From assembly GCF_900143565.1 (NCBI RefSeq), contig NZ_FREX01000001.1, positions 759,068-823,067 of the forward strand: DNA of 64,000 nucleotides, written 5' to 3'. Below, one piece after another: positions 16,741 to 26,052 of this stretch (the stretch's first letter is position 1; every line of letters begins with the position of its first letter). Position numbers and translations under genes: made by a program. A model generated the notes under the pieces. That model did not search any database and had not been told where the DNA came from. It was given only the letters and a program-made list of their open reading frames with translations. Origin of the DNA: Pseudovibrio sp. Alg231-02 (GTDB lineage Bacteria > Pseudomonadota > Alphaproteobacteria > Rhizobiales > Stappiaceae).

Positions 16741-16908
16741 TCACAACCTCAATACAAGCGGCTACCGCTCCCGTAACTGGCGGATTTTTTGTGCCTTTTT
16801 TTTGAAGGGTGCAAACCCTTTGCTATGAGCGGGAGGACGGTGAATACAACACTTCCTTCGGGAAGGAATAAACCTGCCTGCCTTGTATCAGGTTGTGAAC
16901 CTCCCGCT
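16741..16908 (+). ncRNA. Structured non-coding segment with alternative pairings, possible cis-acting RNA
   Basis: Several helices can form. AGCGGGAGG (16828-16836) pairs with CCTCCCGCT (16900-16908); inside it TACAA (16845-16849) can pair with TTGTA (16883-16887) and CTTCC-TTCG-GGAAG (16852-16865) forms a UUCG tetraloop hairpin. Alternatively TCACAACCTCAATACAAG (16741-16758) pairs almost fully with CTTGTATCAGGTTGTGA (16882-16898), which excludes the inner pairings. A CCGC...GCGG stem followed by six T residues (about 16765-16790) resembles an attenuator. It lies 68 bp before the orphan gene at 16977. I recognise no known riboswitch; a small mobile or repeat element is the alternative. Confidence 0.45.
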
Positions 16909-16976
16909 CGCCAGTGGGTCATCACAAACTTGACTGCCGCGCGGTCCTTCAACTGCCAAATACAAGGGGCATTGAA

Positions 16977-17315
16977 ATGACCAGTTCCGCATGTGCCTGT
17001 GGCACCACAAATACTTTCCAAAATGAAATAGACGAAGTGCTCGTCGCTGCATCTGATTTGCAGAACCTTGCTTATATGCAGCAGCTGTTGCTGAGCGAGA
17101 GGATGCAGGACAGCAGTGAGCGGGATGCTTTGTTCACTTTGCATTATGCCTTTCGCGACCGCTTGGAAGCTCTTCAAAAAAGCTGCGGACAGATTATTGA
17201 CGCGTATTCCTCTCCCATGCCCAAAAGCAGGTTTCGGGAATACGGCCTGGAGCAGGTCGACCAGCCGCAGCCCATAACCAAAACAGTGCTGTTTCCAGAC
17301 AAAGCCGGTTCCTGA
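16977..17315 (+). CDS. Small hypothetical protein
   Basis: A 112-residue soluble, mostly helical protein that I do not recognise. It starts with a short Cys-containing stretch (CACGTT) and has a helical middle, QNEIDEVLVAASDLQNLAYM then SERDALFTLHYAFRDRLEAL, and ends in a polar tail. The frame extends upstream to 16914, but ATG 16977 has AGGGGC at a suitable distance, and the upstream part overlaps the structured leader. Evidence that it is real: a ribosome binding site, an upstream structured leader and a terminator overlapping its stop codon. No functional partner is evident. Confidence 0.6.
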   Translation: MTSSACACGTTNTFQNEIDEVLVAASDLQNLAYMQQLLLSERMQDSSERDALFTLHYAFRDRLEALQKSCGQIIDAYSSPMPKSRFREYGLEQVDQPQPITKTVLFPDKAGS

Positions 17316-17339
17316 TCATCTCAGGCAATCGGCTTTTTT
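17301..17339 (+). terminator. Rho-independent terminator of the small orphan gene
   Basis: AAAGCCG (17301-17307) pairs with CGGCTTT, with an inner CCTGA/TCAGG stem, and is followed by a T-run. The stop codon TGA lies inside the structure. Confidence 0.75.
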
Positions 17340-17724
17340 GATGGCCGCATGGGTGCCCTTGGCAGGTGTTTTGCCACGATGTGCCTGTGCAGACCGACTG
17401 TGCTTGAGCGTTTGGCGCCGTGCGTGCCAGCCGCTGTGGTGCCGGAGGCGGAACGCGCTTACACCCCGCATTGCCGCCAAGGGTGCCCTGCTGGTCTGCG
17501 GAGCTGTCATCCCTTCGCAGGCCAGCGCCTTTTCAGGCTGTGGCATGTGGGATGCAAACATAGCAAGAATTGCAAAGAATGGCGCACGATGACCGCTTAA
17601 GCTTGGGCGGTGTTTCGTTTTAACAGAGCTGTGCCCTTGATGTTTTGCCCCTTCCCCTCCCTAAATTCCGGCTCCTCTTTTGCGCGGGATGTTGTAAGCT
17701 TCTGCCGAGTATGGGAGGCTGACG
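17340..17724. other. Intergenic region, no supported gene
   Basis: Frames of about 80 codons exist on both strands (for example 17338-17592), but their Cys/Arg-rich translations and missing ribosome binding sites argue against coding. The AraC gene promoter should lie near the right end. Confidence 0.45.
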
Positions 17725-18615
17725 ATGCGGCATGAAGCTTTGCAGAAGAACATCTATACGCAGCGGATTAACCGGGCGATGGATTATATTGAGCAGAACA
17801 TCTGCGAGGATCTCTCCCTTGCCCAGATTGCCGATGCGGCGTGTTTTTCTCCCTATCACTTTCACCGTATCTTCAAGGCCATGACCGGAGAGACGGTCAA
17901 TCAGTTCACCAGCCGGTTGCGGGTTGAAAAGGCCGCGCGGCGGCTGAAGCAGAATGCCAGCATCTCCATTACCGATGCGGCGCTGGACATGGGCTTTGCC
18001 TCGCCCTCTACCTTTGCGCGCTCGTTTCAGGCGCGGTTTGGCATGTCCGCCAGCCAGTGGCGGCGGGATGCGACTGCGTCCGTTGAGGCGTTTGCTGGTG
18101 AGACCATGGTGCTGGAACGGCCTGCGAGCGGGCTGGTGGCGGACAAGGTGGAGGTGTGCAAACTGGAGCCGCGCACGGTGGCTTATGTGCGCCGGACGGG
18201 CAACTTTCAGGAACGGCCCGAGATTTTTGGCGAGGCGTTTGGCACGCTGATGGCATGGGCCGGACCGCGCGGGCTTATGCATAGAGCGGAGATGATGTGC
18301 CTGTTTCACGACGATCCGCAGGTGACCGATGTGGAGCAGATGCGTTTCAGCTCCTGCCTGACGCTGCGCGGGCCAGCGGATGTTGAGGGCGAAGTGGGCA
18401 AGATGGTGGTTGGCGGCGGGCGCTATGCCTGCGGGTACTTTGTGATCACCCATGATCAGTCACAGGCGGCATGGGAATATATGTATGGCACGTGGTTGCC
18501 TTTGAGCGGGTACGAGCCGGAGAACATCCCCTGCTTCCAGCTGTATCCTTCCATGACCGGTGAGACGGGGCCACAGCCCGCGGTGATCTGCATTCCGGTG
18601 CGGCCTCTTTCTTAA
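17725..18615 (+). CDS. AraC-family regulator with GyrI-like effector-binding domain
   Basis: A 296-residue transcription factor. An N-terminal AraC-type double helix-turn-helix (about residues 10-112) contains DLSLAQIADAACFSPYHFHR and ITDAALDMGFASPSTFARSF. The C-terminal half (about 135-295) is a GyrI-like small-molecule-binding domain (VCKLEPRTVAYVRRTGNF ... GGGRYACGYFVITHDQ ... ENIPCFQLYPS). The order matches the Rob/SoxS-like multidrug regulators of the Rob type, where the C-terminal domain senses ligands. No target gene is next to it in an obvious way; the downstream small membrane protein gene is 109 bp away. Confidence 0.9.
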   Translation: MRHEALQKNIYTQRINRAMDYIEQNICEDLSLAQIADAACFSPYHFHRIFKAMTGETVNQFTSRLRVEKAARRLKQNASISITDAALDMGFASPSTFARSFQARFGMSASQWRRDATASVEAFAGETMVLERPASGLVADKVEVCKLEPRTVAYVRRTGNFQERPEIFGEAFGTLMAWAGPRGLMHRAEMMCLFHDDPQVTDVEQMRFSSCLTLRGPADVEGEVGKMVVGGGRYACGYFVITHDQSQAAWEYMYGTWLPLSGYEPENIPCFQLYPSMTGETGPQPAVICIPVRPLS

Positions 18616-18724
18616 GCCCCTGTGATTGGTAAGCGGGGTGCGCGCAAGTTGCGCCTGCGGTTTATCGCGGGGTTAAGAGGCGTGGTCTTAGGGTTTGGCG
18701 GTGTTGGCTGTTTGCGAGCGGTTC

Positions 18725-19129
18725 ATGGTCTTCGGCTGGATATTCAGGCGCCTGTTCTTCTATCACCTCCTGACCGTGTTCAGGATGTGGGGGCTCTACC
18801 TGTCTTTGCTGCTGTGGGCACGCAAGGGGCTTTATTGGGGGCTGCTTGCGGGTGTTTTGATGAGCGCGTTGACGATCATCTATGCCATCGGGATTTACTG
18901 GGTAACAAACTGGGTCATTGTGCAGTCCGGCGGCTACGTGCTGGCTGAGGTGGCCTGCTGGTCGCTGTGGGTTCCGCTGGTGTGGATGGCGGCGTTGGAC
19001 ACCCAGCTTTACATGGTCTGCCTTCGCACACCCAACCAAAAACTGCTCGGCAACCTGCTCTCCACATGGGCGTACGAGGAGAAGATCCGGGCTCATCTGG
19101 AGATGGTGCGGGAGAAGGCGGAGCGGTGA
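18725..19129 (+). CDS. Small membrane protein of unknown function
   Basis: About 134 residues with an N-terminal amphipathic stretch (MVFGWIFRRLFFYHLLTVF), two strong transmembrane segments (around LYWGLLAGVLMSALTIIYAI and VLAEVACWSLWVPLVWMAAL) and a charged C-terminal helix (EEKIRAHLEMVREKAER). In-frame TTG 18695 and GTG 18701 are alternative starts; ATG 18725 is chosen because the hydrophobic protein begins there, but its ribosome binding site is weak. I do not recognise the family. Confidence 0.6.
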   Translation: MVFGWIFRRLFFYHLLTVFRMWGLYLSLLLWARKGLYWGLLAGVLMSALTIIYAIGIYWVTNWVIVQSGGYVLAEVACWSLWVPLVWMAALDTQLYMVCLRTPNQKLLGNLLSTWAYEEKIRAHLEMVREKAER

Positions 19130-19149
19130 TGTTGTTTGCTTGAGGCAAT

Positions 19150-19176
19150 GAGCGCTGAAGAACGGCGTCAGCGCTC
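19150..19176. terminator. Stem-loop between convergent genes
   Basis: GAGCGCTGA (19150-19158) and TCAGCGCTC (19168-19176) form a perfect 9-bp stem between the ends of the small membrane protein gene (plus) and the lipoprotein gene (minus). The flanking T-content is modest. Confidence 0.65.
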
Positions 19177-19192
19177 TATCTTATCTTTCGCT

Positions 19193-19582
19193 CTATCGAG
19201 TTTTACAGGACAGCAGGATCCTTGAGGTCTGTGTGCTCTCATCCACGAGCGGTTTCTTGCTCAGAATACCGAATTTGTTGGGATCGGCATTTGGCAGGCG
19301 GGAGTTACACATGGGTGTGACCGTCTCGAAGATCGCCGCCAGCACTTCCTGATTCCGGAATGGATTGGTGGTTGGGGTGATACTGAGCAGGAATTGCCAG
19401 TTCCGCGCTTTGTCTGGCTTGCCATAGGACAAGGTGTATTTGCCAACCTTCTTCGTATAGGTCAGTGGGTATTTGCCAGACTTGATATTCTCATGAATGA
19501 GTTTTTGGTTGGGGCTTTGGCAAGCTGCAAGAGCAACACCGCTGAGCACAAGAGCTGCAGCCAGTTTCAGTTTCGGGTGCAT
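19193..19582 (-). CDS. Predicted outer-membrane or periplasmic lipoprotein
   Basis: A 129-residue protein with a lipoprotein signal peptide: basic start MHPKLK, hydrophobic core, and lipobox Leu18-Ala-Ala-Cys21. The mature part has two Cys (about positions 92 and 126) that may pair. It has Ser rather than Asp at +2, so outer-membrane sorting by the Lol system would be expected. The sequence (KVGKYTLSYGKPDKARNW, ILSKKPLVDESTQTSRILLSC) matches no family I can name. It is transcribed alone. Confidence 0.75.
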   Translation of the reverse strand: MHPKLKLAAALVLSGVALAACQSPNQKLIHENIKSGKYPLTYTKKVGKYTLSYGKPDKARNWQFLLSITPTTNPFRNQEVLAAIFETVTPMCNSRLPNADPNKFGILSKKPLVDESTQTSRILLSCKTR

Positions 19583-19706
19583 TTATGGACCTCATTTAAG
19601 AAGGCCATATCCTGCAAAGCTTGAAGTGTTGCTAGCATGGCCTTAAGCAATAAAGGTCTCATGTCTCATTTGGAGCCGGAGCGAGGCTGAATGCTCTTTT
19701 CAGCGA

Positions 19707-20405
19707 TCACCCAAAGATCTTGTCGATGTCGTCTTGTGAGAGCAGTTTCCAGCTCCCCTCTTCCACGCCGTCAAGGGTCAGATTGCCGAGCTGGGCGCGG
19801 TGGAGTTTGGTGACGTGGTTGCCGGTGGCGGCGAACATGCGGCGGACCTGGTGGTAGCGGCCTTCGTGGAGTGTGAGGCGGGCTGTTGTCTCGCTCAGGA
19901 CTTCCAGTTCTGCTGGTTTGAGCGGCTTGGTTTCGTTTTCCAGCATCATTTCACCGGATGCAAACTGATCCGCTTCCCCGCCTGTCATCGGGCGGTCGAG
20001 CTCGACCTCATAGATCTTTGCGGCATCTGCCTTGGGTGAGATGATCTGGTGCAGGAGTTTGCCGTCATCAGTGAACAGCAGCAGGCCTGTGGTGTCCTTG
20101 TCCAGTCTGCCTACAAAGGACAGAGCTGGTTTGCGGACGCGGTAGCGGTCTGGCAGCAAATCAAACACCAGTCGTCCGCGATCTTTCATCGAACAGGTGT
20201 AGCCAAGCGGTTTGTTGAGCAGGATGACGGAGCCCTCTGGCGGGTCCAGCGGCTCGTCATCAAACAGGATGTCTTCATGAGGCAGCTTGCTATCGGCTTT
20301 GATTGGGTTGCCGTCTTTATCAGTGACCCAACCATTGCGGATGGCGGCCTGCATTTCTTTGCGGCTGCCGTATCCCAGATTTGCCAATAGCTTTACAAGT
20401 CTCAT
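19707..20405 (-). CDS. rsuA: 16S rRNA pseudouridine synthase (RsuA family)
   Basis: A 232-residue RNA-modifying enzyme. An N-terminal S4 RNA-binding domain (about residues 1-55) is followed by the RsuA/RluB/E/F catalytic domain. The catalytic motif is GRLDKDTTGLLLFTDDG with Asp102 as nucleophile; VILLNKPLGYTCS (59-72) and EGRYHQVRRMFAATGNHV are the other family boxes. RsuA makes pseudouridine 516 in 16S rRNA. RluE/RluF-like activity cannot be excluded. It is 28 bp downstream of an RsmC-like methyltransferase gene on the same strand, so both are probably co-transcribed as an rRNA modification pair. Confidence 0.87.
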   Translation of the reverse strand: MRLVKLLANLGYGSRKEMQAAIRNGWVTDKDGNPIKADSKLPHEDILFDDEPLDPPEGSVILLNKPLGYTCSMKDRGRLVFDLLPDRYRVRKPALSFVGRLDKDTTGLLLFTDDGKLLHQIISPKADAAKIYEVELDRPMTGGEADQFASGEMMLENETKPLKPAELEVLSETTARLTLHEGRYHQVRRMFAATGNHVTKLHRAQLGNLTLDGVEEGSWKLLSQDDIDKIFG

Positions 20406-20433
20406 GCCTAGTTCCTAACTCAAAGCCGCAAGT

Positions 20434-21477
20434 TTATTTATTCGCCTTGATGGCACGAATGACTTTGTAGCCGTTCTGGTCTGCCATGATCTCGTAGGAG
20501 GCGAACACCTTATCCAGCGTTGCTTCATATGGCAGGTGTCGGTTGGCGACCAGCCACAGATGGCCGGATGGACGCAAGCCGCGGGCGGCGGACTTGATGA
20601 ACTCCTGCCCGATATCTGCACGGTCCTGCTTACCACCTGCGTGAAATGGCGGGTTGGTGAAGATGAAGTCGTAGGTGCGTGCCAGCTTTTTGGTGGCATC
20701 CTGCCAGATGAAGTCCAGCGCGACCTCTCCGGTCTTGCCCTTCAGGTTCTGCTCTGCAAGATCCAGCGCGCGCTTTTCAGCCTCATAAAGATCAATCGCT
20801 TTCACCTTTTCGCGTTTGGCAACTTCACGGGTCAGGTAGCCAAAACCACAGCCCAGATCAGCGCCGCGGCCCGCCAGTTTCTCTGGCAGTGTCGCGACAA
20901 GAAGCTGAGAGGCTTTGTCCAGATGGTCCCATGCGAACACGCCCGGACGGCTGACGAACTCGCCCTCCATGATTTCGCGTGGCGCATCCAGTTTGGACCA
21001 TTCTTCCACCAGCTCGTGGTTCACATTTTCTGGTGTAATTTCTGCCCAGAACACACGACATTTGTTTTTGGAGACTTTGCCAGTGTTGCCTGCCAGTTTG
21101 GTGAGATCGCTTTCAGCGGTCTTGGCACCTTCAGTGTTGGAGGCGCTGACGACAACGAGGCCGCCCTCACCTGCGGACTTTACAGCTTTTGCCATGAGGG
21201 CGCGGGCTTCATCACGCTGGCGCGGTGGCAGCAGCATGACGAGCGGATACTGGCCGTCAACTTCCGGTGCAACTGTGAAGCCTGCGCGTTCCAGATTGTC
21301 TCTGTCCGGTGCAAAGGTCTGCTGGCAGATCAGGCGATCTTTGGCGATGCCATTCATGGCAAAACCCATGCGTGCACGCAGGAAGAGCGCTTTTTGATCA
21401 GCAGCACCTTCTTCAAAAAAGTTGAGCAGGCCATCTTCAAATGGCAGCAGCAATGTATCGAGAGCTGGATCTTTCAT
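20434..21477 (-). CDS. rsmC: RsmC-like 16S rRNA (guanine-N2) methyltransferase
   Basis: A 347-residue protein with two tandem methyltransferase-like halves, as in RsmC, which methylates G1207 of 16S rRNA. The C-terminal catalytic half has the SAM-binding loop ADLGCGFGYLTREV and the N-methyltransferase motif FTNPPFHAGG. The N-terminal half is degenerate. The frame could begin at 21540, but the extra 21 residues (rich in Arg, Glu, Ser) do not look like protein, and AAGGA lies upstream of ATG 21477. It is followed by rsuA. Confidence 0.83.
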   Translation of the reverse strand: MKDPALDTLLLPFEDGLLNFFEEGAADQKALFLRARMGFAMNGIAKDRLICQQTFAPDRDNLERAGFTVAPEVDGQYPLVMLLPPRQRDEARALMAKAVKSAGEGGLVVVSASNTEGAKTAESDLTKLAGNTGKVSKNKCRVFWAEITPENVNHELVEEWSKLDAPREIMEGEFVSRPGVFAWDHLDKASQLLVATLPEKLAGRGADLGCGFGYLTREVAKREKVKAIDLYEAEKRALDLAEQNLKGKTGEVALDFIWQDATKKLARTYDFIFTNPPFHAGGKQDRADIGQEFIKSAARGLRPSGHLWLVANRHLPYEATLDKVFASYEIMADQNGYKVIRAIKANK

Positions 21478-21590
21478 CTTATTCTTATCCTTGCTGCCCT
21501 GGAGGCTGTCGCGTTCACAAGGTTCACGCGCCGAGCCCAAGGCTTTGTATGTAGGCGTATTCTAGTCCAAACCGCTTTTCGGAGATAAGC

Positions 21591-23192
21591 TTAAGACGTA
21601 TGCACGATTTCGCGGGTTTCGCGGAAGCCGATATCAGGGTTCTTTTCACCGATGTAGCTTACTTCCCAAGCGTTTTTGAAGAGGTAAACAGGCTTGTCGT
21701 CCCGGTCCAGTGCCACATGGGCGCGGTTGGTCTCAAGGAACTTATCAAGCTTGAGCTTGTCTTCACACTCGATCCAGCGTGCGGTGTTGTACATGGCGGT
21801 CTCGAAGCCGATTTCTGTCTGGTATTCCGCTTTCAAGCGATCCACCACAACGTCCAGCTGAAGCACACCCACAACACCGACAATCCAGTTGGTGCCAATG
21901 GCTGGTTTGAAGATCTGCACCAGACCTTCTTCTGCCAGATCTTCCAAGCCACGGCGCATCTGCTTGACGCGCATGGTGTCTGTCAGGCGTACGCGGCGCA
22001 GAATTTCAGGTGCGAATGCTGGCAGGCCAGTGACGTGGATTTCTTCGCCTTCTGACAGGGTATCGCCCACACGCAGCTGGCCATGGTTTGGCACGCCGAT
22101 CACATCGCCCGGATAGGCTTTTTCTGCGATCTCACGTTCTTCTGCAAAGAAGAAGATTGGAGCGGACACGGTGATTGGCTTGCCTGCACGCACATGCTTG
22201 AGCTTCATGCCGCGTTTGAATGTACCGGAACACAGACGCACGAACGCGATGCGGTCACGGTGTTTGGGGTCCATGTTTGCCTGAACCTTAAACACGAAGC
22301 CTGTTACCTTTTTCTCTTCCGGCTTGATGGTGCGGCCACCCGTTGCTGGCTGAGAATGTGGAGGTGGTGCATAGGCTGCGATGAAATCGAGGATCTGGTC
22401 GATACCGTAATCGCGCAGAGCAGAACCGAAGAAGACTGGGGTCAGATGCCCTTCTAGGAAACTTTCGTGATCGAACTCAGGGTAACCTGCGCCGCCCAGT
22501 TCTACGTTTTCTTCCAGTTCTTCGCGGATGTTGTCGAACAGTTCACCAACCAACTCAGGGTCTTCCAGACCTTTAACATTTTTGATGGTATCCAGAGCAC
22601 CACCACGGCCCTCAGTGGAGGTGAAGAAGCGGTTGCCGATATGATCGTAAACACCAAAGAAGTCAGAGCCCATACCAACAGGCCAGCTCATTGGCGTTAC
22701 ATCCAGAGCAAGTGCCTCTTGAATCTCGTCAATGACTTCCATTGGGTGGCGACCTTCACGGTCGATTTTGTTGACGAAAGTGATGATTGGAATATCGCGC
22801 AGCCGGCAAACTTCAAACAGCTTGCGGGTCTGGGTTTCAATACCCTTTGCAGCGTCAATCACCATGATGGCTGCGTCAACAGCGGTCAGCGTACGGTAGG
22901 TGTCTTCAGAAAAGTCTTCGTGGCCCGGCGTATCAAGCAGGTTGAAGAGAATGCCATCGCGCTCAAACGTCATCACGGAGGATGATACGGAGATACCGCG
23001 TTCCTGCTCAATCTTCATCCAGTCAGAGCGGGCGCGGCGGCGCTCACCACGCGCACGCACCTGTCCCGCAGCACGGATCGCACCACCACCCAGAAGCAGC
23101 TTCTCGGTGAGTGTGGTTTTACCGGCATCCGGGTGAGAGATGATCGCGAATGTGCGGCGTGCCTTATAGGCCTGCGTGCCTGCTGTGCTCAT
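21591..23192 (-). CDS. prfC: Peptide chain release factor 3
   Basis: A 533-residue translational GTPase that recycles RF1/RF2 after termination. G-domain motifs are clear: G1 SHPDAGKTTLTEK, switch I QERGISVSSSV, G3 DTPGHEDF, G4 NKID. The length and the C-terminal domain (VVGVLQLDVVVDRLKAEY) match RF3 and not EF-G. The frame extends to 23213, but AAAGGAGG lies 6 bp before ATG 23192, so this is the start. It is independent of the rsmC-rsuA pair, whose first start lies about 115 bp downstream on the same strand. Confidence 0.95.
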   Translation of the reverse strand: MSTAGTQAYKARRTFAIISHPDAGKTTLTEKLLLGGGAIRAAGQVRARGERRRARSDWMKIEQERGISVSSSVMTFERDGILFNLLDTPGHEDFSEDTYRTLTAVDAAIMVIDAAKGIETQTRKLFEVCRLRDIPIITFVNKIDREGRHPMEVIDEIQEALALDVTPMSWPVGMGSDFFGVYDHIGNRFFTSTEGRGGALDTIKNVKGLEDPELVGELFDNIREELEENVELGGAGYPEFDHESFLEGHLTPVFFGSALRDYGIDQILDFIAAYAPPPHSQPATGGRTIKPEEKKVTGFVFKVQANMDPKHRDRIAFVRLCSGTFKRGMKLKHVRAGKPITVSAPIFFFAEEREIAEKAYPGDVIGVPNHGQLRVGDTLSEGEEIHVTGLPAFAPEILRRVRLTDTMRVKQMRRGLEDLAEEGLVQIFKPAIGTNWIVGVVGVLQLDVVVDRLKAEYQTEIGFETAMYNTARWIECEDKLKLDKFLETNRAHVALDRDDKPVYLFKNAWEVSYIGEKNPDIGFRETREIVHTS

Positions 23193-23595
23193 AGAGCCTC
23201 CTTTTGCAGGCAAACTCCTGCGTATTCTAATAGGGCAGATTTGAGGGTATCCATCTGGCGCAAAGTTCTAAGGTGTTCTTTCCGGCTTATGGCCGTCCGC
23301 AGCAAGGAACACCTGACACGCGCAAAATCTGCTGAAACTTTTGTCGGATTGGGTCTTACAGAATGTAATGAAGCAATGCCAGCCCTTCGCTGAACTTTTT
23401 CCGCAGGGCATGACAGTGCTGCAAAATTCAAAAGTAATACTGAAAATATTTTAATTAACCCAAACCTCCTACATCTTTACGTTGCATTAACTGGAGGCTG
23501 AAAAAACGATTTTGCGTGAATTTAGTGATTCCACATTTAAAATCAGAAGGTTCATGCAACTGTTATTTATTTTTCATATTTGACGAGATCAAATT
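23193..23595. other. Intergenic control region between prfC and the chemoreceptor gene
   Basis: The left half is GC-rich; the right half (23430-23590) is strongly AT-rich and must contain the promoter of the chemoreceptor. No gene, strong hairpin or clear sigma-28 box is evident. Confidence 0.4.
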
Positions 23596-25278
23596 ATGTT
23601 GCGCAATTTATCTGTTTCCAGCAAGGGCTTTGCCGCCTTTGGTATCCTTGCGGTTGTAGGACTGCTCATCAGCAGCCTCTCTTATTTCTCCTCCGTGCGT
23701 GTAAGCCACGATGCGATTGAAGTTGCCCACTTCAACGAGATCCAGACCGAGCTGGAAGAGCTGGAAATTCTGGTTCTTGATCAGGCCATTTCATTAAAGA
23801 ACTATTTGCTGACGGGTCAGGATCACTGGGCTGAAAAGCTGGAGCATGATGCAGTCGCCATTCCAAGAATCTTCCAGAGCGTTGGGTCGGACGTGGATGC
23901 CTTGCAGCTGGAGGCGACCTCCATGGCAGAACTGCTCAGCGCATGGCAATCGTGGATGGATGCTTACACCAACACGCAGATGCTGCTGATGGCCGATGAA
24001 GCCACTCATGATGTCGCCCGCGACATGGAGATGGACGGCACAAGTGCCTTGTTGCTGGAAGAGATTGAGCTTGGGTTTGAGGCAATCGCCAAAGAGTTGA
24101 AAGTACGCCGTGACGTGCTGATTGGCTCGCAGGCCCATGATCTGCAGATCCTGCAAACAGTTTCGCTGGTAGGCGCCGTGGTGGTAGCTCTGGCCGCAAC
24201 CCTGCTTGGCTATTTGAATTACACAATTGTTTCCAAACCGATGGTACGGCTGACGGATACCACCCGTGCCCTTGCTCATGGGCAACTGGATGTAAAGATT
24301 GAATATTGCCAGCGCGGGGATGAGATTGGCGCTCTTTCCAAGGCTCTGGAGGTGTTTAAGGGCGAGTTGCAGAAGTCTCAGGATTTTGAGGCTCAACGCA
24401 CACAAGCCCGGGAAGCTGCAGAAGCACAGCGCCGTGCTGAGTTAGACCGACTGGCCTGCGATCTGGAGGGCTCTGTGCTGGAGATCTCAACAGACATTCG
24501 CAGCTCCACCACTCAGCTGGATGCAACGGCCAGCAGCCTTGCTGAAATTGCTGCGCAGACGACAGAAGAATCCGAGATAGCCTCAGCTTCCTCGGAAGAA
24601 GCGAGCCGGAATATGCAGGGTGTGGCAGGTGCAACGGAAGAGCTTTCTGCGTCCATCAACGAGATTAACGCTCAGGTCTCCACCAGCTCAGCGGTGGCGC
24701 AAAGTGCAGCTTCACAGGTTGAGCAAACAAACGTCGCAGTTGGACGCTTGCAAGGGGTTGTTGAGCGCATTGGCGAAGTGACCAACCTGATCAATGCGAT
24801 CTCTAACCAGACCAACCTGCTGGCGCTGAACGCCACCATTGAGGCGGCCCGTGCAGGGGATGCTGGCAAAGGCTTTGCGGTGGTTGCCTCTGAGGTGAAG
24901 GCTCTGGCCCAACAGACCGGCTCCGCTACAGAAGAGATCGAAACGCAGATACAGGAAATGCGGAGTGTTGTGAGTGCGTCCATCTCAGCAACCGATGAGC
25001 TGACGACGCTGGTGAATTCTTTCCGCGAGCACACCACCGCTATGGCGTCTGCTGCTGACCAACAGGCAACGGCGACCAACAGCATTGCAGAGAACATTTC
25101 CAGCGCAGCAGATGGGACTGCAGAGATTGCCCGGGCGATCAACACGGTGAAGGGCTCCGCTGGCAAGACGGGTGAGCTTTCCGAGGAGATCCATCACTCT
25201 ATCGCCAGCCTCTCCCAGCGCTCTGACCAGATGCAAGATGCGATGCAGGCGTTTTTGAGCCAGGTGCGCGCAGGTTAG
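23596..25278 (+). CDS. Methyl-accepting chemotaxis protein
   Basis: A 560-residue transmembrane chemoreceptor. TM1 lies at about residues 11-30; a periplasmic sensor of about 160 residues, helical and acidic, follows; TM2 is near 188-208; then HAMP (about 210-262) and the cytoplasmic signalling hairpin. The hairpin tip is intact and diagnostic: [20 protein letters not shown] then [20 protein letters not shown]. Sensor type looks like a four-helix bundle (4HB-like), ligand unknown. No C-terminal CheR-binding pentapeptide is seen. No che genes are nearby. Confidence 0.92.
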   Translation: MLRNLSVSSKGFAAFGILAVVGLLISSLSYFSSVRVSHDAIEVAHFNEIQTELEELEILVLDQAISLKNYLLTGQDHWAEKLEHDAVAIPRIFQSVGSDVDALQLEATSMAELLSAWQSWMDAYTNTQMLLMADEATHDVARDMEMDGTSALLLEEIELGFEAIAKELKVRRDVLIGSQAHDLQILQTVSLVGAVVVALAATLLGYLNYTIVSKPMVRLTDTTRALAHGQLDVKIEYCQRGDEIGALSKALEVFKGELQKSQDFEAQRTQAREAAEAQRRAELDRLACDLEGSVLEISTDIRSSTTQLDATASSLAEIAAQTTEESEIASASSEEASRNMQGVAGATEELSASINEINAQVSTSSAVAQSAASQVEQTNVAVGRLQGVVERIGEVTNLINAISNQTNLLALNATIEAARAGDAGKGFAVVASEVKALAQQTGSATEEIETQIQEMRSVVSASISATDELTTLVNSFREHTTAMASAADQQATATNSIAENISSAADGTAEIARAINTVKGSAGKTGELSEEIHHSIASLSQRSDQMQDAMQAFLSQVRAG

Positions 25279-25365
25279 CTTAGTTCGATCCGTATCGAAA
25301 CATTCCATGAATGAAGTGGGTTAGAGCTTGAGGTGGTTTTCCATCTCTTGCTTTAGGAGCGTATC

Positions 25366-26034
25366 TTGCTGCTCAACTATCTTTATTCGGAGTTTTATGA
25401 GGAACAGGTGTTTCTGGATCTGCTTGGCCTTTCCTCCGCAGACTGGCAGAGCCTGCTGGAGCGGCGGGTGATGCCAGCGGCCTCCTACCTGTTCACCAAC
25501 AGCTCGCTGTGTGTCTCGTTCCTTGGTCAGCATCAGGAGCGGGAGCTTTATCGCTTCCACCTGAAGAGCCATCGCCGCTGGTTTGAGGATCTGCAGTGTT
25601 TTGGCCTGACACAGGAACAGGCCGCCAAAGCGTTCTTCCTCTCCCGTTTTCGTAATGCCAAGGAGACTTTTCTTTCCGGAGAGCTGGGATCTCGCTTGCA
25701 TGCGTCCTATCCTGAGGTGCTGAGTGCTTTCGACGGGGATCTGGAGGAGCGCGCATGGGGGCACTTTCTCAACGGCACCTATGGCATCTGCACCCGTGAC
25801 GGCCAGCCGGACACGATCTTCCAGAAACAGGTTGGTGTGCGGTACGTTGAAAAGATGACGGAGACTGAGCCTCACCGGTTCTCAGGCGAGCAGCTCGCAC
25901 TACTGCGGCAGACTGTTGATTTTCTGGATGGAGTAGAATCCGAGTTCGCTCCACACGAGGTAAGTCAGTCGTCGAGACAACGCTGTATCATTGATGTTCG
26001 GGCGCGGTATTTGGCAAAGCGTGTTGCTGCTTAA
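25366..26034 (+). CDS. Hypothetical protein, DUF6058-like
   Basis: A 222-residue soluble protein. The start YLYSEFYEEQVFLDLLGLSS then QSLLERRVMPAASYLF resembles the N-terminus of DUF6058-type proteins found in many proteobacteria, but I hold that only weakly. The rest is helical with several aromatic/Arg pairs (YRFHLKSHRRWFEDLQCF). The start is TTG at 25366 with a well-placed AGGAG (about 25355-25360); there is no ATG in a suitable position. It lies 87 bp after the chemoreceptor gene and ends at a strong hairpin. Function unknown. Confidence 0.65.
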   Translation: MLLNYLYSEFYEEQVFLDLLGLSSADWQSLLERRVMPAASYLFTNSSLCVSFLGQHQERELYRFHLKSHRRWFEDLQCFGLTQEQAAKAFFLSRFRNAKETFLSGELGSRLHASYPEVLSAFDGDLEERAWGHFLNGTYGICTRDGQPDTIFQKQVGVRYVEKMTETEPHRFSGEQLALLRQTVDFLDGVESEFAPHEVSQSSRQRCIIDVRARYLAKRVAA

Positions 26035-26052
26035 GGCGTCGCCATGGTGGAA

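Noticed and set aside
16741-16908. Integron attC-like site
   Set aside because: The inverted arms do not fit the RYYYAAC/GTTRRRY core sites and there is no integrase.
16749-17177. Minus-strand frame of 142 codons
   Set aside because: Opposes the better supported small gene at 16977-17315 and overlaps the structured segment; no ribosome binding site or recognisable protein.
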